From: Thinopyrum elongatum | Lineage: Eukaryota > Streptophyta > Magnoliopsida > Poales > Poaceae | Assembly (NCBI GenBank): GCA_011799875.1 | Contig: CM022299.1 | Coordinates: forward strand, 208,388,070 to 208,452,069 | Direction: 5' to 3' | Length of the DNA: 64,000 nt | In this document: piece after piece, positions 54,976 through 64,000 of the stretch | How positions within the stretch are numbered: the first letter of the stretch is position 1 | Layout of the letters: the number at the start of each line of letters is the position of its first letter | Position numbers and translations under genes: made by a program | Notes under the pieces: model-generated | What the model saw: only the letters and a program-made list of their open reading frames with translations | The model's database searches: none | What the model was told of the DNA's origin: nothing

Positions 54976-56250
54976 TTAAAATCTTAAATTTTGATTAGTG
55001 GTGTGCACCCTAGATGTTAAATGTTGCTGAACATCACAGTAGCAGTGTTCGGGTAGAAAAACACGCTGGTAACTGCACTAATATATTATGTTGTTCTAAA
55101 ATAGCAAACCCACCTCATATAAAACCAAAGAATGGAGATGTGGCTTTGATTTGTCCACATTAGATGTGTAAAATATTTTTAGGTTGCAAAAAATAGCAAC
55201 ACAACCTTGCCCCTCACAAATCGGACACTTCCTCCCTTCGAACCTTATGAGTCTCCCATTACATCGATAGGTCGTTAACATATCCCATAACTTCTGCATA
55301 ACACATTAAATTGTTAACCACATATCTAGTGATCACATTCATGATGACACCATGCAAAGTTTATTTTTCTCAAACAATATTTACAACATTTTGTAAATCT
55401 GCTTAAAATCTTAAAGTTTGATTAGCAACGTGCACCCTGGATGGTAAACACTGCTAAACATCACACTAGCAGCGTCCGGGCAGAAAACACGTTGCTATTG
55501 CATTAATATACTATGTTGTTCTAAAATAGCAAACCCACCTCATATAAATCAAAAAATTGGAGGTGCAACTTTGATTTGATTGCATTAGATGAGTACAAGA
55601 TTTTTAGGTCACACAAATAGCAACACTACCTGGCCCCCTCACATATAGGACACTTCCCCCTTCGAACCAACGAATCTCCCCTGACATCGATAGGTCACTA
55701 ACATATCTCATAATTTTGTGCAACACATTGAATTTTTAACCACATATCTAGTGATCAAATGCATGATTACACCATGCAAAGTTGTTTTTTCAAAGAGCAT
55801 TTACAACATTTTGTAAATCTGCTTAAAATCTTAAAGTTTGATTAGCAGTGTTCACCTTTGATGGTAAACGTTGCTAAACATCACACTAGCAGCGTTCGGG
55901 CACGAAAACACGCTGTTAAATGCACTAATATATTATGTTGCTCTAAAATGGCAAACCCACCTCACATATACAAAAATTGGATATGCAGGTTTGATTTGTC
56001 TGCATTAGATGTATACAAGATTTTTAGGTCACAAAAATAGCAACATTACCTAGCCCCCTCACACATCGGACACTTCCCCTCCTTCGAACCTACGAATCTC
56101 CCCTGACATCGATAGGTCGCTAACATATCTCATAACTTTTGCGTAACACATTGAATTTTTAACCACATATTCTAGAGATCACATGCATGATGACACCATG
56201 CATAGTTTTTTTTTCAAACAACATTTACAACACTTTCTAAATCTGCTTAG
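54976..56250 (+). repeat. Three tandem copies of a ~424-bp unit
   Basis: Units begin TTAAAATCTTAAA at 54976, 55403 and 55823 (periods 427 and 420) and the third ends near 56250. Each runs through AGCAAACCCACCTCA, TAGCAACA, CATCGATAGGTCG and TTGTAAATCTGC. By eye copies differ by about 10 to 15 percent. No protein is encoded. The array starts one base after the LTR of element 4 and stops three bases before a CACTA start. Confidence 0.9.
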
Positions 56251-56252
56251 AA

Positions 56253-57986
56253 CACTACAATTTTTGCTCTATTTTGTGGCATTTCACTTGTGTCACGTAA
56301 AACTGTGTTTCATCACGGAAAATTCCTTGGTGAAGTTTTCCGGCCGTCACCTTCACCATCACTGAAGCGTCGTCACAGAAAATAAAATCTTGACGGTACC
56401 ACTTCCTCCGTCACGGAAGATCATGTCTTAGGTGACGAACCCAAATCCGTCGCCGAAGCTCTGCGTTGGCCAAAAAATGTCACTAGAATCGTCACTATAT
56501 ACGACTTGCTCGTCCCTCATCATAGTTTTCGGTGAAAATACATACATCACTAACAACCGACCCACCATGTTTCACCAGTCAACATTCTGACATACGAGCT
56601 GACATGACACCTTACAGCTGGGCTCGGCCGAGGTTTTATCCCTGACGGTGGCTCTCAGTAACAATCAAATTTGACCGGTCAAAGATCCTGACATGTGGGC
56701 CCACAGGATGCTGACGTGGCTGCTTACATGTGGATCCAGAAGCTCGTGACGGCACGCATTTTCGTCACTATTACCGTCACAGTTTGTTCAGTGTTGCAAC
56801 TAGCAACCAAATTTAAATTTGTATTTGAACTTCAAAATTAGTAAAATTTCAAAAATGAGAATGAAATGACTTTCGTTAACACTAAAAACAGACATGCTTG
56901 ACACAATTATAATAATGATTAGCCAACTGAGGAAGTATCACACACAACATGAAAGAAAACAGATAGAGTACCACACATTAGAAAATATAATAAGGGACGA
57001 CCAAAGTTTCCGGACGAAGAAGACCACCATTAGGGTTGCGACATGTTGTTGCTAGAGCCCCCCTAAGTGGGTTGCGACATGATGTTATCAGAGCCGTCGT
57101 GCATCTTCCTTAAGAGAAAACAAAAAGCTCCTTCGAGTTCTGATTGCTTCTTTTCCATAGAAATAGATTTCTCCTCTTGTTCCTTCTTAAGAGCTTCAAT
57201 TTCATCTTTCTGCTTTGTTTTCATCTCTTCGATTTCCTATTGTTGCGTTGATATTCTTGCATTTAGCTCTTGTTGATACATGTCAGTTGTTGATCTCGCA
57301 GCTAGCTCCTGAGTTACAAGCCTCTCTTCAATCTGGAAGCAAATGACTCTCCCATGCTTGCAAGGAACGTGCTATGCTTGGTAACATCCTTGAGAACCTC
57401 TGCAACAATTTGCACATCTGTTTTTGGCTCTTCACCTTCTGCTGAAGTTGCGTTCTGCTTTTCCTTCATTTCCTTCCGCAATATGATTGAAGCATTGTTG
57501 GTACAATGTCAAAAACATAATATTTTGGGTGGCACATTACAGGTGAAATCTAAAAATTGCAGAACGCTTACGAGTGTCGTTGCTGCAGTCTCACTCTTGA
57601 CCCCCATCCTTCTTTCTGGTGTGGGTTGCTTCAAAAAATTCAACAGCTGTAGGTTTCTGGTTTTGCTCAGTACACTAGTACATCAAACAGGACATGATAA
57701 ACGCTATTTCCAGAGGCCATTTACTTATGAAAAAATATGATAATTTGCTTGTAGGAAGCTGAAGTGCTTACCTTACTGTGATAAGCTGCAATGTAGCATC
57801 TAGAGCCAATAGTTTGGTGGAGTTTCACAGCACTTTGGTTTGCTTTATTGTTGGCACATATCTCCTATGGATTGATGCATAAATTTTATGGTATAGTAAA
57901 AGTTGAATCTGTTAGATTAAGCACGAATTACCTGGTAGTGCTCATCCTTCCACTATTTACTAGATCTTTTCATTCTTTATCTATAA
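56253..57986 (+). mobile_element. CACTA-like element fragment
   Basis: CACTACAATTTTTGCTC at 56253 with repeated CGTCAC/GGAAAAT stretches to about 56560, as in the subterminal zones of CACTA elements. A transposase-associated frame follows on the minus strand. The other end is not identified; it is cut at 57987 by the Helitron. Confidence 0.5.
57080..57500 (-). pseudogene. CACTA transposase-associated (Transposase_24-like) C-terminus
   Basis: Minus strand: EMKEKQNATSAEGEEPKTDV, QIVAEVLKDVTKHSTFLASM, a frame change, then QELAARSTTDMYQQELNARI and a coiled coil KTKQKDEIEALKKEQEEK. This is the style of the C-terminal region of plant Ptta/En/Spm-type transposase-associated proteins. Stops and a frame shift occur. 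Confidence 0.5.
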
Positions 57987-58015
57987 CTAGGAAAATAGCC
58001 CGTGCGTTGCAACGG
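57987..58015 (-). other. Helitron 3' terminus: hairpin plus CTAG
   Basis: Palindromic CCCGTTGCAACGCACGGG followed ten bases later by CTAG|T. The hairpin acts as the terminator of rolling-circle transposition. Confidence 0.82.
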
Positions 58016-58179
58016 GAGAAAAAGTATTCCTGCAACATCCTGTTAAAATGAAGAGCCTTAGTCATGGTTAATGATAATGCATGTTTCAAGGCGGAAGCCC
58101 AATATTCAGGTCATAACATGTTTAATAACGTAAAAGAGAGGTGATTGCTAATAATTTTAAATATGAAACTTAACCTAGA

Positions 58180-58795
58180 TCAGTTGATCGGATGACGGCG
58201 GCATTCATGTGTCGTTACCCCCTTGGGGGCGGCATTCTTGGAGATGCACTCGGGCTCGAGGGACCAGCGGATGGCTTCTTCGGTGGAGCGGTGTTTCTTT
58301 CTACATATTCATGGCGACGGTTCTTGGCGGCATGGTGCAGTGGAGGCTTGGCGTCAGATGTGTGGCGATGGACACGCGCAGGAGGTCGAAGCTGTCTGGC
58401 GTCGTGGTGGCGTCGGCGGCAGCTAGACCGGGCAAGGTTGATGCAGCAGTACAGCTCTGAAGATGGATCGTGGCAGGTGGCTACGGCGGCCTCATACCCG
58501 GCAGGCGTCCTGGTTGAGGAGCACGCCGGACTGGTGGGTGCCCATACCCGTCAGGCGTCCTGGTTGGGACCTCAGGTCTTAGATGTTAGGTTTGGCTGCG
58601 AGGTCTGTTTGGTATTAGACCTAGACTATCAGCGCCCCTTCATCAACTGGATAGGAGTAGCGACAGATGTTGCTTAGACGGTGGCTTTAGTCTTACTGTT
58701 GTATGACTTTGTAAGGTCTTGTGTTAATAATTAATAAAATTGCCGTATGCATCGTCCAGATGCAGAGGCCGGGGGTCTTCCTCCTTTTCTAATTT
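58180..58795 (+). pseudogene. LINE 3' end captured in the Helitron
   Basis: A coding-like plus-strand frame to a stop (58675-58677) is followed by TTATGACTTTGTAAGGTCTTG, TTAATAATTAATAAAATTGCC and CATCGTCCAGATGCAGAGGCCGGGGGTC, the 3' tail of grass LINEs. No poly(A) remains. The upstream 500 bp are GC-rich and of unknown source. Confidence 0.55.
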
Positions 58796-59169
58796 TTTTT
58801 TTGTGTTTTTAAGAATCAGAAATATATGAAAATAGGTATATCCGAGATAAAAATGACCATTGTTAAAAAAATGTTTGAAAATTATGAAAACAAATAAATT
58901 TTTGTGGGGTTACAAAAAACAAATGATAGTGATGCGTAGTTGCATAGTTACCATAGATGGATGGATCTACGAAGCATAAATTTGTTTATCAATTATCACT
59001 TACTTAAGCCATTTATAGGTTGTAAATGTATAGTTGACTCTGAACCAATAATATTATAACACCAATAATTATTAATATTATCATATATATATGTATTAAC
59101 TGAGAAAATTTGGAGGGACATGTAGTTGTCAGAACGTGCATCAACAAGAGTTATGTACTAACATAGATC

Positions 59170-59565
59170 TTAATTAACACTAACAACGCGTGGGAAATAG
59201 AAGGGACAATTAAGTAGACGGCCTGAAAGTTGTGAGCATCTGATATCGCACCCTGAGCTTGTATTCTTTAGGAGGATTATGTTCTCGCCAGCGCAGTAGC
59301 AGAAGGCGTCGGCGCAGACCTCCCACACGGCAGTGCCGGTTGACGAGCAGTTTCCTGCGTGGATCATGGTCTGTATTGGGCACCTTTCATGGTCAACTGC
59401 AGCCAATATGGATGTACAAAAAAATGCAAAAATGTGGGCGAGCAGCACTGCTTGGTGCAAGTGCAGAGAGGAGCGGCGTTGCAACTTTAATTGGCGCAGA
59501 GCAGCAGCTAGTGGAGCCACGACGCGAGGATGCTTCCGCGGCAGCTTCAGCCCGGGCTCCTCCAT
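59170..59565 (-). CDS. Cys-rich, signal-peptide-like reading frame in the Helitron (131 aa)
   Basis: Residues about 38-56 are hydrophobic (AVLLAHIFAFFCTSILAA), then HERCPIQTMIHAGNC, EVCADAFCYC, GCDIRC and LLNC give eight Cys after the hydrophobic stretch. That resembles a secreted Cys-rich peptide, but the spacing does not match plant defensins. The basic N-terminal 37 residues make a signal peptide there less clean; a start further downstream is possible but no Met is present. Same strand as the Helitron. Whether it is expressed is unknown. Confidence 0.3.
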   Translation of the reverse strand: MEEPGLKLPRKHPRVVAPLAAALRQLKLQRRSSLHLHQAVLLAHIFAFFCTSILAAVDHERCPIQTMIHAGNCSSTGTAVWEVCADAFCYCAGENIILLKNTSSGCDIRCSQLSGRLLNCPFYFPRVVSVN

Positions 59566-60066
59566 GTCGACCTTGGCCGCGCAGAGGCATATCCGCCGCT
59601 CAGACCGAACAGCAGCAGCATGTATGTGGAAGTACTGCGCCCGCGCATCGCGGCTGATGGCCCACGTTCAAGAACAACGTGGCACCCGACCGCCACCGAG
59701 ATGTCCGTCTCCGACGTCCTTTTTTCCTCGTTCGTTCAAGAACGACGTGGCGCCGCCGGCCGCCACCGTCCCCGTCCGTCCTTTTTCCTCGTCCGATCAA
59801 CGTCGGATCCAATCTTTTTTGTTCCATCCAAGGCGTGCTGCACCTTTTCCGTTCTATTAAATCGGTTCTCTTTCCCATAGGGGCGGCCGTGCTTTTCTCC
59901 CTCCTTTATTTTATCGGTTTTCTCTCGCTCGTTAATTCCTTCTCTTGACTCTTGAGGCGGCTTGATGATTTCAGATTGCACAGATATTTAAATTAGTGAA
60001 ATAGGATATAAAAAAGTGAGGTGGTACTATTTAACCTGAAGTCTATTCAGAAATCAACCCATCTCA

Positions 60067-60121
60067 TAGCTCATTTGGATGTAGTCATCGGTAGTGATCG
60101 ATAGATCGTGCGTTCGACTGC
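60067..60121 (+). other. tRNA-like A and B boxes (SINE head or tRNA relic)
   Basis: TAGCTCATTTGG (60067-60078) resembles a pol III A box and GCGTTCGACTGC (60110-60121) a B box; the starts are about 43 bases apart, as in tRNA genes. The stems of a full tRNA are not formed, so it is a SINE-type or pseudogene relic at best. Confidence 0.35.
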
Positions 60122-60459
60122 TACCACCGCAGATTATATATTTTTGCCTCCTCTCGTATCCAGCATGGGCCTGGGCTAGATTCGTTAAGCTTCCAGAAAA
60201 GCCAGATGGGCCGCGTGACAATTCAGGGGGCACGGGGACGTACGAAGAAACGAGAGCACCGAAGCAACGAACGGACGAAAATTACGGTGGTAATAGCCCC
60301 TTTATTTATTAGTAGGCATAGATACGCAGGTAAAATAGTACCACCTCGGATGTAGAAAATAATATAGATGAAAAAAACTGAAAGCGTAAATTCACGGGAA
60401 GAAGCGTATTGTGACGGTGAACCCACGGAGTCAATCCGTGCTTTATTATTAGGGAAAGA

Positions 60460-61230
60460 TAATCAATGGCTTCAACTGCAACGCTTACTCATCGGTAAGA
60501 TTTTTAACCTCATTGTAATATTTCATCTTGAGTCGGTGCATGTGTGACCACACGCTTTTCTGAATGATACCTTTAGTCACTGCTTTGGCCAATGGAGCGT
60601 TATTTGGAAACTCAAACTTTAGTTGCGGACATCATACACACATGGATGTTACAACATTTAGAGCGCAAAGATAAAAAGATGTGATATGGCACAATTGTCA
60701 AAGAGATCCATTTGATGGCTGACCTCAACTTCAGGAAGCAGGTTTTTATGGGCAACTTCATAACCAACCTCTGAAATAAGTTTTGCTACTTGCAGAGGGT
60801 CAATAGGTCTGTTTGCTCCCTCCATGAAGTCAACCTTCATCTTATTTCCAGTCCTTCGTAGCTCTCATTCTAAACCATGCGATAAAGTAGGTCCATGCTC
60901 ACCTCGCCTCTTCTGGCATGAGCTGCTACTAGATGTTGTGACAGGTATTCATAGGACCTTAACATCATCGACAATGTCTGAACCCTACAAAGGTGCGCTG
61001 CTGGATCTTAAAGCGCCGAGCGCGGCCCGTTGCGGTGTGTCGGGGACACCATGTTCCTCGCGACACCAACGCTACCAAAGGCCAAGTTGCATATGGGTTT
61101 ATTTACTAATTTTCTAAGACAGCATCCTATTCATCCCTACTGAAGGCCAACTCGCAGATGGGTTTACCAAGGCATTGACGGTTCGGACAAAGTGAATTCA
61201 TGCAACATCTGAACCTTAGTTCATCATGAG
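60460..61230. other. Intergenic debris with a copia-type tail
   Basis: Plus strand near 61138-61185 reads EGQLADGFTKALTVRTK, the C-terminal LADGFTK motif of Ty1/copia polyproteins, in a short scrap. A minus frame 60840-60658 (MKVDFMEGANRPIDPLQVAK..., 60 aa) is not recognised. No full gene is seen. Confidence 0.5.
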
Positions 61231-61741
61231 AGAGGTGTACACGTATAAGCTAGAGATAACACCTGTATACGCTTACCCATCTTCCTTCTCAATTGACACA
61301 AATTTGACGCCTTGTTGTGAGATGCCAAACGCCAGGCAATAATATGCGAAGGGTGATGCAAGCTGAGACATTTGTGGCGCAGCATCCATGGTCAAATTCA
61401 ATTTAAATGAGCAAACTAAATACTTGACCATGCCAGTTTTGTGCATTTCTCTATTCACATCGATACCGAGTTTTCGACCACAGTGAAATCTAGGCAGGAT
61501 GAAATAGGAACTAGCAGGGCCGTTTCAGCTCAGAACAAAATCCCAGCATCCCGCTGGCCAAATCACAGAAAAGATAAAAGAGGATATAATCCACAAACTG
61601 GAGTGCTACGTTCATTACAGTGACAAGTTACTTTACCCACATCCAGGATCCCTACCTCACGGACAAGATACTCCTTCACATTTAAGCCCCCAGATACCAA
61701 AACAACTCAACCAGCAGGTACTAATGGAAACCTGCCATCTC
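61231..61741. other. Downstream flank of CSN2
   Basis: Holds the presumed 3' UTR of CSN2 on the minus strand. A minus frame (61458-61273, 61 aa) has a YYCLAFGISQQGVKF stretch that I do not recognise. No poly(A) signal is clear. Confidence 0.4.
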
Positions 61742-64000
61742 TCACCCAACTCTGTTGGACACCGTCTGGTAAATAGATTTGAGCTGAGTATTCCACTTAT
61801 CGATGGCTTGATATTTCCGCATTCCCTTTGACCTGAATAAAATTTGCAAATCTGCACCCTCAGAACTTCCTCACGAAGAATATGTCAAGAAAGTAAGGAG
61901 GTGGGAGTACGCACCTGTCACCACATTCTAGCAGCTTGTTCACCTGATCTATGTGGCCCTGGACACGGTTGTCCAGAATCAATGACACCAAGAGCTGTTC
62001 AACATCCTTTTCTGGGACATTTAGCTCCTATAAACACAAACAATTGATTCAAACAGTTGATGTTACGATGAACTGCGTCTTTAGCCACTAAATACAATGT
62101 TAAGATGAACTAAATGTAACACATGACATGATTTACAAAACTGTACTTCCATGCTGCAAAAGAATTGCATTACTTTGCTAGATTTAAGTGCGCACATATG
62201 TTATGTTTTGAATTGAACTGGGATGGTTTAGTTAACAAAGAGAACTAAAGAAATGATCAACCTTCATGCTGTATGTCCTGTAACCCCTTTAAAGCAGAAC
62301 AAGCACATAAAGTATCATTCATGTTAATTTTGTTATCACAATAAATTGCTTGTGTTCATCTGATGGAGAACAAGCACATATCGTGCATATGAAAAGTGAA
62401 ATCTGGCTAGCAAAGTGTTGATATGCTGTAAAATATTAACCTGTGAAATGAATGGAATCCTTATTCTTGTGTATGGCTTAATGAGCTTGAGCAGCACTTG
62501 AGTTCTGATGTTCTTCAACAAGTCCTCAATGTAATTACGGATAAAAGGATCATCCATTATTGTTCTTCTATTGCTCTGGCAAAAAAACAAGAAAATTACG
62601 ATGGAATCAGTGAACCAAAAAATATTAGTTTAGGATTAAGGCAGACAAGGAAATGACATCTGTTCAAGAGCACTGACCTTTAGGATCTTCTCAAATTCCA
62701 TGATGTCATTCTTCTGGTATGCTGCAATCAAGTTTGTCATTGCGAGGATTTCAGGATCATTTTTGTACCTGCAGAAATTTAAGGAGTTACAGAGAGTAAT
62801 GAAAATCAACCTACAAGACCTAAGAGGGTGTCATCAGAAGTCTTACGGCTTGGCCTCTTGTCCATCAAAGGGATTCACTTCAGACTCCATCAACATATTG
62901 GCAAGAACAAGATATCTAATTCGCAGCAAAAGGAAAATTATGATAGGAATCACAGAGAGTTATACAAAGTTATGAGTTATGACAGAGAAGATGTGCTTAT
63001 GATAGTACTTTAGACACTGGATTCTCCGTGGATTGCCAGCTTCATCGTAGTTTTTGAATGCTTCAAAGAAATCAGTCGCTGCGTCTGCCCACTGCCTCTC
63101 AGCCATGTGCATCTTCCCACCACATTCACGAATTATACCCATAATTCTTGGATGAGGTATTGCTGATTTAATAGAAAGAGCCCTCTGGTACAATTCCTGC
63201 AACAGCACACAGTTCAATTCGGATGGTGCGTTTCATTCTAACACACATGATACTATAAAAAAGAAGCATAATTCTCAATAAGATTGCTCTTGAGCTAATG
63301 TTGCAAAGAATACAAATGATGCATATCCCAATTGCAGGTTTCAGGTTACAAAGCTGAAAAAAGAACCCATTTTCTCCCATGACCGATGATGTACACAAGA
63401 TATTACAATCCTGAAAGCTATGCATATTTCCCTTAAGCAAGAAAAAAATTTACAACTCTATCCAATCCCAGATGACAATGAATGACAAATACCCCCAAAA
63501 GAATCAGCTAATAGTTCATAATCCTTCGATGAAACAAGCCAATAACATCTGAACTTTGTATGCAATCACATAGCATTTAGCTGTGACCACATAATGCTTT
63601 ACAAGAAGATGCCACAGCGAAAAGTAACACAATTGCACACAACAGAAGAGTGAAAGTTGTCTAACAAGTTAAGAAACAATAATGAACGTACACAAGAACA
63701 GATAATTAACCTTTAACTTTTTGTTGTTTTTTGTTTCAGTGTACATTTGAATCTCAATAGCATAGACTTCTAGAAGTTGTGTGCCTTTCTTCTGGTCATC
63801 AGAACCATCTTCCTTTTGGCAAGACTTATGCAGCTCCTTCAGTATCTGTCAATAAAAGGATATATGTGAATTAAATGCATAAAGACTAAGGAATGAAGGA
63901 AGCAAGTAATCGGTAATGACAAGAAGAACATATCTAAACACCTTGCTCATGCGACCATACTCCCCCATGTCGAACCAAATTTTGCAAAGCTTCAGATTTG
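61742..64000 (-). CDS. CSN2: COP9 signalosome complex subunit 2, 3' part (eight exons)
   Basis: Minus-strand exons: 64000-63942, 63845-63711, 63196-63009, 62915-62847, 62768-62678, 62575-62441, 62027-61915 and 61832-61742 (stop TGA at 61744-61742). All introns follow GT-AG and all phases agree; 292 residues are in view. Protein landmarks: [93 protein letters not shown] and a PCI-domain end [12 protein letters not shown] and [17 protein letters not shown]2 is a TPR/PCI scaffold subunit of the nuclear COP9 signalosome, which removes NEDD8 from cullins and thereby tunes SCF-type ubiquitin ligases, important in light signalling. The N-terminal third (the plant protein is about 440 aa) is beyond the window. 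It looks intact. Confidence 0.96.

Larger units (their letters stand above)
57987..60459 (-). mobile_element. Helitron with both termini and captured sequence
   Basis: Minus strand 5' end TCTTTCCCTAATAATAAAGC at 60459, preceded by A (60460). The 3' end has a hairpin (CCCGTTGCAACGCACGGG), then CTATTTTC and CTAG ending at 57987, followed by T. Insertion between A and T without target duplication, a TC start and a CTRR end after a hairpin are the Helitron rules, and the 3' end fits the grass Hel-type consensus as I remember it. A second TC-type start (TCTATGCCTACTAATAAA) is at 60322. No Rep/helicase is present, so it is non-autonomous. Inside: a LINE 3' tail, a Cys-rich reading frame and a tRNA-like box pair. 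Confidence 0.8.

Noticed and set aside
54976..56250. CRISPR-like or viral repeat array
   Set aside because: The units are ~424 bp with no spacer pattern; this is a plant nuclear tandem repeat.
56253..57986. A complete autonomous CACTA element
   Set aside because: Only one end and one decayed transposase-associated fragment are visible; the main transposase is missing.
58192..58677. 161-codon plus-strand frame in the Helitron as a gene
   Set aside because: It leads straight into a LINE-type 3' tail and has low-complexity Trp/Arg/Gly composition; more likely LINE-derived or chance.
59170..59565. Plant defensin
   Set aside because: The Cys spacing does not fit the defensin pattern, and no CxxxC...CxC signature is present.
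60067..60121. Functional tRNA gene
   Set aside because: A and B boxes fit, but acceptor and anticodon stems do not pair; only a SINE or pseudogene relic is supported.
60658..60840. 60-codon minus frame MKVDFMEGANRP... as a gene
   Set aside because: Not recognised, short, and without flanking exons; left as debris.

Overview
The window looks like a Triticeae grass (wheat, Aegilops or barley type) nuclear BAC-scale segment. Two intron-containing host genes sit in a dense, repeatedly nested transposon landscape. The lineage call rests on the Athila-, Tat- and LINE-type elements, on LTRs opening TGATACGTC, on a Stowaway hairpin of the kind common in wheat, and on CACTA termini opening CACTATTGCAGG. 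No species call is made.

Host genes: (1) a complete calmodulin gene on the minus strand, two coding exons (20099-20024 and 17809-17436), 149 codons, four EF hands and a 2.2-kb intron; (2) the 3' two-thirds of the COP9 signalosome subunit 2 gene (CSN2) on the minus strand, eight exons from the right window edge to a stop at 61742. Everything else recognised is mobile or mobile-derived, including gene fragments carried by transposons.

Layout. 1-14693: nested minus-strand Tat-lineage Ty3/gypsy elements. Element 3 (LTR 14144-14693) is split at 7844/7845 by element 2 (LTR 6933-7844). Element 2 carries a solo LTR (2536-4113) and is cut at 1965 by a non-coding plus-strand LTR element. Another solo LTR (12457-13341) sits in element 3. 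14694-20450: a foldback Mutator-like MITE with a 9-bp target duplication, then calmodulin. 20454-24914: a LINE with a candidate target duplication, abutting the calmodulin 5' region. 25157-25237: a Stowaway MITE. 26460-36375: a full-length Athila-lineage retrotransposon (LTRs 1519/1517 bp, target duplication GTCAT) lying in the RNase H region of an older LINE. 38249-46655: a non-autonomous CACTA element carrying F-box/FBD and B3-type gene fragments and alanine-rich reading frames, itself hit by a solo LTR. 46656-49404: a non-autonomous LTR element with a long Cys/His-rich reading frame. 49487-54974: LTR debris and a third Tat-lineage element (element 4), split by a solo LTR. 54976-56250: three tandem copies of a ~424-bp unit. 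56253-57986: a CACTA-like fragment with a transposase-associated reading frame. 57987-60459: a minus-strand Helitron with both diagnostic ends and captured sequence. 60460-61741: debris, then CSN2.

Most notable: the Helitron (two candidate 5' ends, a captured LINE tail and a Cys-rich secreted-type reading frame), the gene-carrying CACTA element, the foldback MITE, the clean deletion of RNase H from the Athila element with an LTR-like promoter block before its extra 3' reading frame, and a box shared by four otherwise different LTRs. The boundaries of host exons and of elements with target duplications were read base by base. Domain boundaries inside decayed polyproteins are approximate.
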